Shown: piece by piece, positions 33,516 through 43,079 of the stretch | How positions within the stretch are numbered: the first letter of the stretch is position 1 | Layout: each line of letters begins with the position of its first letter | Assembly (NCBI RefSeq): GCF_013350005.1 | Contig: NZ_JABVWW010000020.1 | Span: 1-54,618 of the forward strand | Length of the DNA stretch: 54,618 bases | Source of the DNA: Methylocystis silviterrae | GTDB taxonomy: Bacteria; Pseudomonadota; Alphaproteobacteria; Rhizobiales; Beijerinckiaceae | Direction: 5' to 3' | The notes under the pieces: model-generated | What the model was told of the DNA's origin: nothing | Database searches by the model: none | What the model saw: the letters and a program-made list of their open reading frames with translations, nothing else | Program-made: the position numbers and the translations under genes

Positions 33516-34616
33516 ATGACACTCCTGACCAGCGACGTCCGAAGCGCGCCGAGCGCGAGGCGCGAGCCTCCGGCGAACGCCCTTGGCGTTGGCCCACGCG
33601 GCCGCTTTCCGGCCCTGCCCCGCCCCGCTCTGGAATGGACGCCGGAGGTCCAGGCCGCGACCGCGCATCTTTACGAACGCGTGGCGCGAGTCATTCCGCC
33701 CGTCGAGTGGCCGTTCCACGCCCCTTACGTGAAGGCGATCAACGATCTCAAACATGTGCGCAACGCCACCATCCTTGCGCATAACTACATGACGCCGGAG
33801 ATCTACCACTGCGTCGCCGATCACATCGGCGACAGCCTGCAGCTCGCCAAGCTTGCCGCGAAATCCGACGCCGACATCATCGTTCAGGGCGGCGTGCATT
33901 TCATGGCCGAAACGTCGAAGCTGCTCAATCCGAACAAGGTCGTGCTCACCCCGGACATGAAAGCGGGCTGCTCACTCGCCGAGTCGATTACCGGCGCCGA
34001 CGTGCGGGCCCTCCGCAAGCAATATCCTGGCGTTCCCATCGTCGCCTATGTCAACACCTCAGCCGACGTGAAGGCAGAGGTCGACATCTGCTGCACCTCG
34101 TCGAACGCGGTCAAGGTCGTCGAGAGCCTCGGCGCCGAGCGCGTGATCATGGTTCCCGACCGCTATCTGGCGCAGAACGTCGCCGCGCAGACGAAAGTGG
34201 AAATCATCGCATGGAGCGGCGCTTGCGAGGTGCATGAGCGCTTCACCGCCGAAGAGATCGAGAACTATCGCGCCGATCATCCCGGCGTGCAGGTGCTCGC
34301 GCATCCGGAATGTCCGCGCGAGGTGATCGAGGTCTCAGACTTCGCCGGCTCGACGGCGGCGATGATCGATTTTGTGCGCAGCAGGAAGCCGGCCCGCGTG
34401 CTGCTCGTCACCGAATGCTCGATGGCCGACAATGTCGCCGCCGAAACGCCGGACGTCGAATTCGTGCGGCCGTGCAACTTCTGCCCGCATATGAAGCGCA
34501 TCACGCTGCCGAAAATCCTCGACAGCCTGCTTTACGTCCGCGAAGAAGTGACCGTTGACCCCGCAGTGGCCGAGCGCGCGCGCCGCAGCGTGCAACGCAT
34601 GATTGATCTAGGCTAG
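33516..34616 (+). CDS. nadA: Quinolinate synthase
   Basis: This encodes 366 residues. Cys ligands for the 4Fe-4S cluster appear in [31 protein letters not shown] and the [19 protein letters not shown] region. Substrate-site blocks include [20 protein letters not shown] and [20 protein letters not shown]. NadA condenses iminoaspartate with dihydroxyacetone phosphate. It is the first gene of a nadA-DUF4202-nadB-nadC operon behind a palindromic operator. The N-terminal 40 residues are Arg/Pro-rich and poorly conserved. Confidence 0.95.
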   Translation: MTLLTSDVRSAPSARREPPANALGVGPRGRFPALPRPALEWTPEVQAATAHLYERVARVIPPVEWPFHAPYVKAINDLKHVRNATILAHNYMTPEIYHCVADHIGDSLQLAKLAAKSDADIIVQGGVHFMAETSKLLNPNKVVLTPDMKAGCSLAESITGADVRALRKQYPGVPIVAYVNTSADVKAEVDICCTSSNAVKVVESLGAERVIMVPDRYLAQNVAAQTKVEIIAWSGACEVHERFTAEEIENYRADHPGVQVLAHPECPREVIEVSDFAGSTAAMIDFVRSRKPARVLLVTECSMADNVAAETPDVEFVRPCNFCPHMKRITLPKILDSLLYVREEVTVDPAVAERARRSVQRMIDLG

Positions 34617-34654
34617 ACTGCGGGCCGCTTGGCCTGACTTGAACAGGGCGGACA

Positions 34655-35275
34655 ATGCTGGCGCTCGATGCGACGATTGCGGCCATCGACGCCGCCAATG
34701 CCGACGATCCGCGCCGCGTCGAGGGCCGAGCCTTTGAGCTGGTTTACGCCGAGCGCATGAGCGCGCGGCTTGCCGCGCTCTACCCCGACGCCTCCGATCT
34801 GCTCAAGATTGCGACGCGCGCGCAACATCTGCGGCGCTGGGAGATCGCGCGCGCGACTTATGAGGAAGGCCGTCGCGGCTATAACGATTGGCGGCGCGCC
34901 TGCCGCATTCACCACGCCAATCTGGTTGCGGAGATCATGCGGGCGCATGGCTACGACGAAGCGGCCGTCGCGCATGTCGGCGCGTTGATTCGTAAGGAAC
35001 AGCTCAAGAAAGACCCTGAGTCGCAGGCGCTCGAAAACATCGCTGCGATTGTTTTTCTCGAGCATTACTTCGACGAATTTCTCGAAAAGCACCGGGAGTA
35101 TGCCGACGACAAGCTCGTCGACATTCTCGGCAAGACATTGTGCAAAATGTCGCCCAAGGGTCATGCGGCGGCGCTCGCCCTGCCCTTGCCGCCGCGCGCG
35201 TGCAGCCTGGTCGAAGCGGCGATCGCCCGTGAGGCCGCCGCGCTCGCGCGGCTCGCCGCAGTCGCGGTCGACTAG
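34655..35275 (+). CDS. DUF4202 protein inside the NAD operon
   Basis: This encodes 206 residues, all-helical. It contains ATRAQHLRRWEIARATYEEG, GYNDWRRACRIHHANLVAEI, ALIRKEQLKKDPESQALENI and FLEHYFDEFLEKHREYADDK, which match my memory of DUF4202. Repeated His and Asp/Glu in helices (QHLRRWE, CRIHH, LEHYFDEF) suggest a metal-binding HD-like active site, but no reaction is known. It lies 38 bp after nadA and 6 bp before nadB, so cotranscription is very likely. The context suggests a role in NAD metabolism or its repair; this is inference. Confidence 0.8.
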   Translation: MLALDATIAAIDAANADDPRRVEGRAFELVYAERMSARLAALYPDASDLLKIATRAQHLRRWEIARATYEEGRRGYNDWRRACRIHHANLVAEIMRAHGYDEAAVAHVGALIRKEQLKKDPESQALENIAAIVFLEHYFDEFLEKHREYADDKLVDILGKTLCKMSPKGHAAALALPLPPRACSLVEAAIAREAAALARLAAVAVD

Positions 35276-35281
35276 GCGTCG

Positions 35282-36826
35282 ATGCGCGAGAATTTGCCTC
35301 CCATCCTCATCGTCGGCGGCGGGCTCGCAGGCGTGTTCTGCGCGCTGAAACTGGCGCCAACGCCCGTGGCGATCTTCGCGCCGACGCCCGTCGGATACAG
35401 CGGCTCGTCCTTTTGGGCGCAAGGCGGCATCGCCGCGGCCGTCGAAGAAGGCGACACGCCGGAAAGCCACGCCGACGACACGGTGGCGGCGGGCGGCGGC
35501 CTCGTCGAACGCGACATCGCGCTCGGCATGGCGCAAGAAGCGCGCGCGCGCGTCGAAGACCTCGCGGCGATGGGAACGCCCTTCGATCGGTCGGCGCTCG
35601 GCGGCTTTCTCCCATCCCAGGAGGCGGCGCATTCGCGTCGGCGCATCGTGCGCGTCCAGGGCGATGTCGCCGGGCGGGCGATCATGGACATTCTGGCCAA
35701 GGAAGTCGCCAGAACCCCATCGATCCACATCGTCGAAGGCTATTCCGCGCAGGAGATCGTGGTGCGCGGGGGTCGCGCGGTTGGCGTGCGCGCCCGCGAC
35801 CACGCCGGCATGATCCACGAGACGCCCTGTGCGGCGCTCATTCTCGCGACGGGCGGAGTTGGCCATCTGTACCGGGTCACGACCAATCCGTTGGAGGCGC
35901 GCGGCATCGGCGTCGCCATGGCGGCGCGGGCGGGCGCGCTGATCGCTGACGCGGAGTTTGTTCAATTTCACCCGACGGCGATCGACATTGACGCCGATCC
36001 GGCGCCGCTGGCGACCGAGGCTCTGCGCGGCGAGGGCGCGACGATCGTGGATCGGGATGGCCGACGCTTCATGCTCGACATCGATCCCAATGGGGAGCTT
36101 GCGCCGCGCGACATTGTCGCCCGCGGCGTTTTCGCCAGCGTCAAGGCAGGAAAGGGCGCGTTTCTCGACGCCCGTTCGGCCATCGGCGCCGAATTCCCGA
36201 CGCGCTTTCCGACCGTTTACGCAAGTTGCATGAGCGCCGGGATTGATCCTTCGCGCGAACTTATCCCGATTGCGCCAGCGGCGCATTACCATATGGGGGG
36301 AGTCTGGACCGACGACCGCGGGCGCACGAAGCTCGATGGCCTCTGGGCGGTCGGCGAAGTCGCTTCGACCGGCGTTCACGGCGCGAACCGGCTCGCCTCC
36401 AATTCTCTTCTCGAGGCGATCGTTTTTGGCGCCCGCGTCGCTGCGGACGTGCTCGCGACGCCGCTCTTGCCGGTCGAATGGCGCCCGAAGGCGGAGCGCA
36501 TCGAGCCCGTGCCGCGCGATCGTGATTTCGCGGTCATCGAAGAACTGCGCGATCTGATGTCGGCGAATGTGGGCGTCATCCGCAACGGCGCCGGGCTCGC
36601 GGTCGCGGTAAGGTCGATCCGGCGCATGATCTCGCGAACGAGCGACATTGAGGCGCGCAATATGTTGACGACGGGTCTGTTCATCGCGGCGGCCGCGCTC
36701 CAACGACGCGAGAGCCGCGGCGCGCATTTCCGCTCCGACTTTCCGCTGCCGGACCCCGCGCTCGCGCGCCGCTCGCTCACGACGCTCGACGCCGTCCTGC
36801 GCATCGCCGACGAGGCTGAGTCATGA
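35282..36826 (+). CDS. nadB: L-aspartate oxidase
   Basis: This encodes 514 residues. FAD-binding start [19 protein letters not shown], the [12 protein letters not shown] flavoprotein motif, the active-site region [33 protein letters not shown] and [20 protein letters not shown] fit the L-aspartate oxidase/fumarate reductase family. It oxidises aspartate to iminoaspartate for NadA. Its stop overlaps the nadC start (ATGA), showing coupling. A C-terminal helical domain (about 410-500) completes the usual length. Confidence 0.95.
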   Translation: MRENLPPILIVGGGLAGVFCALKLAPTPVAIFAPTPVGYSGSSFWAQGGIAAAVEEGDTPESHADDTVAAGGGLVERDIALGMAQEARARVEDLAAMGTPFDRSALGGFLPSQEAAHSRRRIVRVQGDVAGRAIMDILAKEVARTPSIHIVEGYSAQEIVVRGGRAVGVRARDHAGMIHETPCAALILATGGVGHLYRVTTNPLEARGIGVAMAARAGALIADAEFVQFHPTAIDIDADPAPLATEALRGEGATIVDRDGRRFMLDIDPNGELAPRDIVARGVFASVKAGKGAFLDARSAIGAEFPTRFPTVYASCMSAGIDPSRELIPIAPAAHYHMGGVWTDDRGRTKLDGLWAVGEVASTGVHGANRLASNSLLEAIVFGARVAADVLATPLLPVEWRPKAERIEPVPRDRDFAVIEELRDLMSANVGVIRNGAGLAVAVRSIRRMISRTSDIEARNMLTTGLFIAAAALQRRESRGAHFRSDFPLPDPALARRSLTTLDAVLRIADEAES

Positions 36827-37674
36827 TCCCCGATTTGCCCCCGATGCTGATCGAGGAGTCGGTTCGCGCCGCGCTCGCCGAAGATTTGGGCCGCGCCGGC
36901 GACGTCACGACGCAGGCGACCATCCCCCGGCGCGCGCAGGCCCGGGCGGGGATTGTCGCGCGCGATTCGGGGGTGGTCGCAGGACTTCAGGCGGCGCGCG
37001 CCGCCTTCGCGCTGATGGACCGAGAGATCATCTTCGAAGCGCAGGCGGCCGATGGCGCCCGCATCGAGCCCGGAACGCTCGCAGCTATCATTTCCGGCGC
37101 GGCCCGGCCCATTCTCTCCGCCGAGCGGGTTGCGCTCAATTTTCTTGGCCGGCTGTCCGGCGTCGCCACGCTCACGGCGCGCTACGTCAGCGCCGTCGCC
37201 GGCACATCCGCGCGAATCTGCGACACGCGCAAAACGACGCCCTTGTTGCGCGCCTTGGAGAAATACGCCGTGCGATGCGGCGGCGGCGTCAATCACCGCT
37301 TCGGCCTCGACGACGCCGTGCTCATCAAGGATAACCACGTCGCCGTCGCGGGCGGCGTCGTCCCGGCGCTCAGAGCCGCCAAGCGGAATATTGGCCATCT
37401 CGTCAAAATCGAGGTCGAAGTCGATACGCTCGACCAGCTGCGCGAGGTCCTCGACGAGGGGGCGGACGCCGTGCTGCTCGACAATATGACGCTCGACGAT
37501 CTGCGCAGCGCCGTGGCGCTCGTCGGCGGCCGGATGATCTGTGAAGCCTCGGGCGGCGTCACGCTCGCCAGCGTGACGGAAATCGCGAAAACCGGCGTCG
37601 ACTTTATTTCAGTTGGCGCGCTGACGCACTCCGCGCCGGTCTTCGATTTCGGCTTAGATATTGAATTCGTTTGA
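36823..37674 (+). CDS. nadC: Nicotinate-nucleotide pyrophosphorylase (carboxylating)
   Basis: This encodes 283 residues. Characteristic blocks are [78 protein letters not shown] and [20 protein letters not shown]. NadC turns quinolinate and PRPP into nicotinate mononucleotide, completing the operon's route from aspartate. The start overlaps nadB by 4 bp. Confidence 0.96.
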   Translation: MIPDLPPMLIEESVRAALAEDLGRAGDVTTQATIPRRAQARAGIVARDSGVVAGLQAARAAFALMDREIIFEAQAADGARIEPGTLAAIISGAARPILSAERVALNFLGRLSGVATLTARYVSAVAGTSARICDTRKTTPLLRALEKYAVRCGGGVNHRFGLDDAVLIKDNHVAVAGGVVPALRAAKRNIGHLVKIEVEVDTLDQLREVLDEGADAVLLDNMTLDDLRSAVALVGGRMICEASGGVTLASVTEIAKTGVDFISVGALTHSAPVFDFGLDIEFV

Positions 37675-37788
37675 AGTATTCGGCGCCGGGACTAAAGCAC
37701 CTGGCTGCGGCCGACCGCTTCCTTGTCGAGGCGCGCGCTGCTATAAGCCGTCAACCGTTCCGCGGACTCTCGAGAAACTTCCTGAGCC

Positions 37789-38571
37789 ATGCCCTCATTC
37801 TTCGCCCGCAAGCTGATCAATCGAGTGCGGCGAAGGCTTTGGAGCTCTCCGCTCTCGTCCATGCCGTCGCCCCTGCGGGCCCAGGCGACGCGCGACAAAA
37901 ATATTGCCGCCGAAATCGGCGACTATGAGCGCGCCTTCGGCTTCGCCCACAGCGCGGGCTCGATGCCCCTGCGCACCTTACTGCGCATCGAGCGGTTGCT
38001 GACCGGATCCGAGATCTTTTCGGCCGAAACGGGCTGCGGAAAATCCACGATCTTTCTTTCGCGCATCGCCGAACGGCACAAGGTTTTCTGCTTTGACGAT
38101 CGCGGGCAGAAAGCGTCCAGCGTCGACTATTTCTTGAACTGTCCCGCGACGCGTCCGGACCGCCTCGACCTTGTCTTTGGGCCAACTCAGCTCACGCTGC
38201 CGCGACACGAAGACCATTATCGCTACGACCTCGTCCTGATCGACGGTCCGCACGGCTTTCCGTTCCCCGAGCTCGAATATTATTACTTCTATCCGCACCT
38301 GAAGACGGACGGGCTGCTCGTCATCGACGACATTCATATTCCCACCATCAGCCGGCTCGCGGACTTCCTGAGCGAAGATCACATGTTCGAAAAGTTGGAG
38401 TTTATCGGCTCGACCGCGATCTTCCGCCGAACCGACGCTCCGGTCTTCGATCCGCTGGGCGACGGCTGGTGGCTGCAGGCCTTCAACCGCCGACGCGCGT
38501 CGTTTTTGAAAGACATCTATTTGGAGGACGGCAAGAAACGGGCGCCGATCTCCTTCGAAGGGATCTACTGA
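37789..38571 (+). CDS. SAM-dependent methyltransferase-like protein
   Basis: This encodes 260 residues. A Rossmann-type core (about 65-190) contains ETGCGKSTIFLSRIAERHKV, VFCFDDRG, YDLVLIDGPHGFPFPELEYY and LLVIDDIHIP. The D-G-x-H and late I-D-D-I fit class I methyltransferases of the Methyltransf_24 type, which often act on glycans or lipids. The glycine-rich motif GCGKST looks P-loop-like, but no Walker B follows, so I prefer methyltransferase. It converges with the deacetylase gene, overlapping by 7 bp. Confidence 0.65.
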   Translation: MPSFFARKLINRVRRRLWSSPLSSMPSPLRAQATRDKNIAAEIGDYERAFGFAHSAGSMPLRTLLRIERLLTGSEIFSAETGCGKSTIFLSRIAERHKVFCFDDRGQKASSVDYFLNCPATRPDRLDLVFGPTQLTLPRHEDHYRYDLVLIDGPHGFPFPELEYYYFYPHLKTDGLLVIDDIHIPTISRLADFLSEDHMFEKLEFIGSTAIFRRTDAPVFDPLGDGWWLQAFNRRRASFLKDIYLEDGKKRAPISFEGIY

Positions 38572-39446
38572 GGCGCCGCTTCGGCGCTTAGGTTCCGGTC
38601 CGCCTGCGACAGACGACCCAAACGCAGGCCGCGCTTCTCCAGCATCTCCGGCAGTCGCGTCGACAGCAGGAAAGCGAGTTCCTGCTCACGCGTGATCGTC
38701 ACCGGATCGAGCTTGCACAGCTCTTCGTCGACATGGCCTGGATGGCACATGATGAGATGTCTTCGGCCTGGCGCTCGAAGATAGCTTTGAAAGATTCTCG
38801 CATAGTCAAAGCTCGGGTGAAAATCCGAGAATCCGGCGAAGCCGTCGTTGACGCCGAAGCCGCGCTGGCGCACCTCCTGGCGAAAGCCGCTGGCAAGCGA
38901 GAGCGCCGAGAGCGCCTTGCGGGCGTTGGCGCCGCGCGCAAGAATGCGATGTAAGCCATCCCCGGCGTCGCGAACCCAGGTCCGGCCGCCGAGCTTTCGC
39001 GCCTCCATCGCGTCAAGCAGCGCCGTCCTGATCCCAGGAAGGACGTGAATATGCTGGTGGCCATCGACATGGTCCGGCGGACGGTCCATCACCGCTTCGA
39101 ACCGGTCGAACTGCCGATCGATCTCGGCGCGGATCTCGTCCATTGGCAACCGCCGGCCGAAAGCCATCTGGACAACTTTGGCAAGCGGGGGGAACTCTCC
39201 ATTGGGCGCGAACTTTGGCATCGGCGTGAGAGGCCGGCCCAGGGTGAGATTGAAATGCAGGCCGACGTCCGCGTTTTGCGCGCGGCGAGACAGCTCTAGC
39301 CCCATGGCGGGCCAGCGGGGACCATTCACCAAAGCCGAAACCGCAGTGAGCCTCCCCGCGTCGAGCGCTTCCAAAATGCCGGCGCTAACCCCATAAGACA
39401 GGCTGTAATCGTCCGCGCATACCGCAACAATCTGGTTATCAACCAT
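38565..39446 (-). CDS. YdjC/HpnK-type carbohydrate deacetylase
   Basis: This encodes 293 residues. Metal-binding motifs of the YdjC/ChbG family are visible: AVCADDYSLSYGVSAGI (Asp-Asp), ADVGLHFNLTLG (His), DHVDGHQHIHVLPGIR (HxH) and MCHPGHVDEEL. Family members remove N-acetyl groups from sugars; the HpnK branch is linked to hopanoid gene clusters. Here the neighbours are a GT2 enzyme and a methyltransferase-like protein rather than hopanoid genes, so the substrate stays open. It is divergent from the GT2 gene. Confidence 0.85.
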   Translation of the reverse strand: MVDNQIVAVCADDYSLSYGVSAGILEALDAGRLTAVSALVNGPRWPAMGLELSRRAQNADVGLHFNLTLGRPLTPMPKFAPNGEFPPLAKVVQMAFGRRLPMDEIRAEIDRQFDRFEAVMDRPPDHVDGHQHIHVLPGIRTALLDAMEARKLGGRTWVRDAGDGLHRILARGANARKALSALSLASGFRQEVRQRGFGVNDGFAGFSDFHPSFDYARIFQSYLRAPGRRHLIMCHPGHVDEELCKLDPVTITREQELAFLLSTRLPEMLEKRGLRLGRLSQADRNLSAEAAPQ

Positions 39447-39479
39447 CGCCCGCTCCTCTGCGCCGCCCAGGCGACTTCG

Positions 39480-39519
39480 CCTATGCTGCGCCTGTTAATC
39501 CTATGCTCCGCCTATAAAT
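39480..39519. repeat. Two tandem 20-bp repeats upstream of the GT2 gene
   Basis: Unit 1, CCTATGCTGCGCCTGTTAAT, and unit 2, CCTATGCTCCGCCTATAAAT, match at 17 of 20 positions and abut exactly. They fill much of the 91-bp gap between two divergent genes and could be a regulator site or promoter duplication. Confidence 0.6.
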
Positions 39520-39537
39520 ATTGGTTTAAACGCCGCC

Positions 39538-40500
39538 ATGAACAGGCCCGATCTATCGTTCGTGATCCCCGTCTTCAACGAAGCGCAAAATCTTCGCTCT
39601 CTAGCGTCCAGACTCGCCTCGGCCATTGACGCATGCGACGTCTCCTATGAAGCGATCTTCGTCGACGACGGCTCCAGCGACGAGAGTCTGGAGATATTAC
39701 GCGACCTCTGCGCCGAGGAGCCACGCTTTCGCGCCCTGTCGCTTTCCCGCAACTTCGGCAAGGAGGTGGCGATCGTCGCCGGGCTCGACGACACGCTCGG
39801 CCGCGCGGTCGTCATCATGGACGCCGACCTCCAGCACCCGCCGGAGGTCATCCCGCAATTCATCGAGAAGTGGCGAGAAGGCTACAAGAACGTCTACGGC
39901 GAGCGCATCGACCGAGCGACTGATCCCAAGCTGCGCGCGGCGTTGACGCATGTTTTTTACCGTTTGCTGGAGAATTTTGGCGACGTGCGCCTGCCGCCGG
40001 GCGCCGGCGACTTCCGCCTTCTCGACCGGCAGGCGGTCGACGCGCTGCTGACGATGCGCGAGCGCGCGCGCTTCAATAAGGGCCTCTTCGCCTGGATCGG
40101 CTTCAAATCGATCGGCGTGCCCTTCGACGTGGAAGGCCGCACCGGCGGAACGTCAAAATTCAATTTCGTTCAGCTTGCGCGATTTGCGCTCGACGGGCTG
40201 ATGTCGTTCTCGTCGATTCCGCTCAAGGTGTGGACCTATGTCGGTTTAGCGATCTCCGCCTTCGCGATCGCCATGGCCGGCTACTACTGGGCCCGCACCA
40301 TGGTTTTTGGCGTGGATGCGCCGGGCTTTCCCACTCTCGTGGTCTCGATCGCCTTCTTCTCCGGCGTTCAGCTGATTTCGCTCGGCGTGCTCGGCGAATA
40401 TGTCGCGCGCATCTTCAATGAGGTAAAGGGAAGGCCGCTCTATCTCGTCGCCGAGAGGCTGGGCGAGAACGAAGCAACCAACGGCAAAGCGGGCGACTAG
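39538..40500 (+). CDS. GT2 glycosyltransferase, polyprenyl-phosphate type
   Basis: This encodes 320 residues. The GT-A domain (about 1-225) carries FVIPVFNEAQNLRSLASRLA, FVDDGSSDESLEILRDLC, VVIMDADLQHPPEVIP (DAD metal motif) and GRTGGTSKFNFVQL. Two C-terminal membrane helices (about 232-258 and 268-292) give the DPM1/ArnC/GtrB layout. Such enzymes load sugars onto undecaprenyl phosphate at the inner membrane. The neighbouring deacetylase could act on the lipid-linked sugar, as ArnD does after ArnC. This is a plausible but unproven pairing. Confidence 0.9.
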   Translation: MNRPDLSFVIPVFNEAQNLRSLASRLASAIDACDVSYEAIFVDDGSSDESLEILRDLCAEEPRFRALSLSRNFGKEVAIVAGLDDTLGRAVVIMDADLQHPPEVIPQFIEKWREGYKNVYGERIDRATDPKLRAALTHVFYRLLENFGDVRLPPGAGDFRLLDRQAVDALLTMRERARFNKGLFAWIGFKSIGVPFDVEGRTGGTSKFNFVQLARFALDGLMSFSSIPLKVWTYVGLAISAFAIAMAGYYWARTMVFGVDAPGFPTLVVSIAFFSGVQLISLGVLGEYVARIFNEVKGRPLYLVAERLGENEATNGKAGD

Positions 40501-40582
40501 GGCGTCGACAAACTGAAAGCGGGCGGGCTTTCGCAGATGCGTCACGCGCTGCAACTGCACACAGGGGACGAGGCGTTAATCC

Positions 40583-40996
40583 ATGAGCACCGATGCGGGC
40601 CGTTCGCTACTGCGCGGCAGGAACATCATCATCGCCGCGGCCTTGATTGCGCTATTCGGCGCATTCGGCGTCCGCATGTGGCGCTTCGTGGCGCCCCCCG
40701 CGCTGCCGACCCTGCTCGAGGGCCTGCCCGAATCGAAAACCGAGGCCGACCAGCGGCTCTTCCAGGCGCGGCTCGCCAAACGCTTTCACCTGGGTTCGAC
40801 GGAAGTCGAAGATCTCATCGTCGAACTGCGCGACGACGGATTCACGGTCGACGCCGACAATGACGTCGCCACATACGAACGCCGAGCCGACATTTCCGAC
40901 AAATGCCGACGCAGCGCCAACATCCACTGGTCTCGGGGCGAAGGCGACGAGCTTGCCACGATCACTGGCGGATACTCCCTGCACTGCCCGCACTGA
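40583..40996 (+). CDS. Membrane-anchored small protein, unknown
   Basis: This encodes 137 residues. One N-terminal helix (about 14-35, NIIIAAALIALFGAFGVRMW) is followed by a soluble domain (about 60-137) with EVEDLIVELRDDGFTVDADN and two Cys (DKCRRSANIHW, YSLHCPH) that may form a disulfide, suggesting a periplasmic domain. No family is recognised. It lies between the GT2 gene and murJ on the same strand, 40 bp upstream of murJ. Confidence 0.6.
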   Translation: MSTDAGRSLLRGRNIIIAAALIALFGAFGVRMWRFVAPPALPTLLEGLPESKTEADQRLFQARLAKRFHLGSTEVEDLIVELRDDGFTVDADNDVATYERRADISDKCRRSANIHWSRGEGDELATITGGYSLHCPH

Positions 40997-41036
40997 ACGA
41001 GCGCAGGCTTGACGGAATCCTGCTAGGACGACTGCG

Positions 41037-42566
41037 ATGATTCGCAATCTGCTCTCGGTCGGCGGCTTCACCCTGCTCTCGCGCGTGACGGGATTTCTGT
41101 CGCTCGCCATGCAGTCGGCGATCATGGGCGCGGGCGCCGTCTCGGACGCCTTCTTCATCGCCCAGCGCCTGCCCAACAGCTTTCGCGCGATCTTCGGCGA
41201 AGGCGCGTTCAATGCGGCTTTCGTTCCATCTTACTCCATGGCGATTGAGCAGAAGGGCGACGCGGCGGCCGAGGAATTCGCCGGCGAAGTCTACACCCTG
41301 CTCCTCGCCTCGCAGATCATCTTGCTCGCGATCGTATGGGCGTTGACCCCCCAATTTGTCTCTCTGATCGCGCCTGGCCTCGACGACCGGCCGGAAAAAT
41401 TCGCGCTGGCCGTCAATCTGACGCGCATCACCTTTCCCTATCTGCTTTTCATCACGCTCTTCGTCTTGCACATGGGCGTCCTGAACGCGCGCGGCCGCTT
41501 CGCGCTTCCAGCCTTCGCCCCCGTTCTGATGAATCTTTCCGTGATGGCGGCGCTTGCCGTCGCCTTCCTTTTTCCAAACGCCGGCTATGCGGCGAGTTGG
41601 GGCGTCACAGTTTCGGGCGTTCTGGAGCTCGGATTATTGATGTGGCAGGCGCGGCGCATTGGCGTCCTGCAACGCTTGCGCAAGCCGCATTGGGCGCGCG
41701 TGCGCGATTTCTTCATTCGCCTGGGGCCTGCGATCATCGGGGCGGCCAGTCCGCAGATCGCCGTGCTCGCCGACACAATTCTTTCATCAATGCTTCCCGA
41801 CGGCGGCGTGTCGTCGATTTCTTACGCGGAGCGGTTGTACCAGCTTCCCGTCGGCGTGATCGGCATTGCCGCCGGCACTGTGCTGCTGCCGGAGATGAGC
41901 CGCCGGCTCGCGGCGGGCGATGAGGCGGGCGCGCTTCACGCGCAGAGCCGAACCATGGCGCTCACCGTCGCGCTGGCGGCGCCGTTCTTTATCGCCTTCG
42001 ACACGATCCCCGAGTTGATCGTCGCGGGGCTCTTCCAGCGCGGCAAATTCTCGGCGGCCGACGCCTACGCCGCCGGGGACGTGCTCGCCGCCTATGGCGC
42101 CGGTCTGATGGCGCTCGTGCTGATCGCCTCGGCGCGCGCGAGTTTTCAGGCGCGCGGCGACACAAGAACGCCGATGCTCATCGCGCTGGCGGCGCTCGCC
42201 GCGAATGTCGCGTTGAAGATCGTGCTGTTTGGACCGCTCGGCGCGGTCGGGCTTGCGACGGCGACGTCCGTCGGATTGTGGATCAACCTCGCCGCGCTCG
42301 TCGGACTCGCGCTCGCTCAGGAAGGAATGCGATTCGACGCCATTTTCGTGAAGACGCTCGGCGCGACGTTTGTCGCCTGCGCCTTTCTCGCCGCTATCGC
42401 CATTTTCGGGCGTTCATCCGCCTTGGCTCTTGGCGCGCATTTCGGCGCTCTCGCCAATCTCGTCGCGCTCACCGCGCTCGCCGTCGTCGGCACGCTCGTA
42501 TACGCGGGCGTCCTTCTCGGGGCGCTGCGCGCGAGCGGCGTGACGATCGCAAGCCTCAGACGATAG
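41037..42566 (+). CDS. murJ: Lipid II flippase MurJ
   Basis: This encodes 509 residues with about 14 membrane helices. The N-terminus LLSVGGFTLLSRVTGFLSLA, the AQRLPNSFRAIFGEGAFNAA motif and FVPSYS are MurJ signatures. Later blocks are RITFPYLLFITLFVLHMGVL, SYAERLYQLPVGVIGIAAGT and VLLPEMSRR. It flips lipid II across the inner membrane for peptidoglycan assembly. The stop is 4 bp from the convergent DUF2267-like gene stop. Confidence 0.95.
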   Translation: MIRNLLSVGGFTLLSRVTGFLSLAMQSAIMGAGAVSDAFFIAQRLPNSFRAIFGEGAFNAAFVPSYSMAIEQKGDAAAEEFAGEVYTLLLASQIILLAIVWALTPQFVSLIAPGLDDRPEKFALAVNLTRITFPYLLFITLFVLHMGVLNARGRFALPAFAPVLMNLSVMAALAVAFLFPNAGYAASWGVTVSGVLELGLLMWQARRIGVLQRLRKPHWARVRDFFIRLGPAIIGAASPQIAVLADTILSSMLPDGGVSSISYAERLYQLPVGVIGIAAGTVLLPEMSRRLAAGDEAGALHAQSRTMALTVALAAPFFIAFDTIPELIVAGLFQRGKFSAADAYAAGDVLAAYGAGLMALVLIASARASFQARGDTRTPMLIALAALAANVALKIVLFGPLGAVGLATATSVGLWINLAALVGLALAQEGMRFDAIFVKTLGATFVACAFLAAIAIFGRSSALALGAHFGALANLVALTALAVVGTLVYAGVLLGALRASGVTIASLRR

Positions 42567-42569
42567 GGA

Positions 42570-42950
42570 TCAAACGAACTGCGCTATGCCTGGGATCGAA
42601 TCGACGATCTCCCGCAACTTTTCCGGCCCGACTTTCTCTTCGGCATAGCCGAAAATCTCATGACCCAGTGTAGGAATCTGGCCCATATCGATGCCAGCGC
42701 CGTTCAGCTTGGCGGCAAGGCCCATCAGCCCGCCCATGCCCCCCATCAAGCCCCCAAGCCCGCCGCCGCCGCCCGCGGATTCGGCGGACTGGATCGCCTC
42801 AGGGGCGCCGGGAAGCTGAGCGAGTAACTCCGATACGGTGCCGTCACGCGATTCCTTTTGAAGAAATCCCAAAACAAGACCCACCGCCGTCCTGGCGACC
42901 TCTGCGTCAACGCCAAGAGCCGCCGAGACGCGCGCCACCAGTTCATCCAT
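42570..42950 (-). CDS. DUF2267/DUF2780-like protein A
   Basis: This encodes 126 residues: the N-terminal helical part MDELVARVSAALGVDAEVAR, TAVGLVLGFLQKESRDGTVS, a Gly/Met-rich linker (GGGGGLGGLMGGMGGLMGLA, about 60-80) and a C-terminal helix region VGPEKLREIVDSIPG. It is paralogous to the gene just upstream (43080-43511), which lacks the Gly/Met linker. No signal peptide or catalytic motif is present. Its function is unknown; the family name is from memory. Confidence 0.7.
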   Translation of the reverse strand: MDELVARVSAALGVDAEVARTAVGLVLGFLQKESRDGTVSELLAQLPGAPEAIQSAESAGGGGGLGGLMGGMGGLMGLAAKLNGAGIDMGQIPTLGHEIFGYAEEKVGPEKLREIVDSIPGIAQFV

Positions 42951-43079
42951 TGCAGGCCTCCCCTTCGCAAACCGAAAGACGCCGGACTGTCGCCGCGACT
43001 GGAAGGAAAATCAAGCGTTCCGATTACGCTTATGCGCCCGCCGGATGGCTGACGCGCGCGACGCGCGTCAGCCCGACCG

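Noticed and set aside
34613-36727. A 704-residue minus-strand open frame opposite the nad operon
   Set aside because: It is a GC-driven shadow of DUF4202 and nadB, Arg/Asp-rich with no recognisable domain.
37789-38571. P-loop NTPase because of GCGKST
   Set aside because: No Walker B or other NTPase motif follows, while the strand order and D-G-P-H segment fit a Rossmann methyltransferase.
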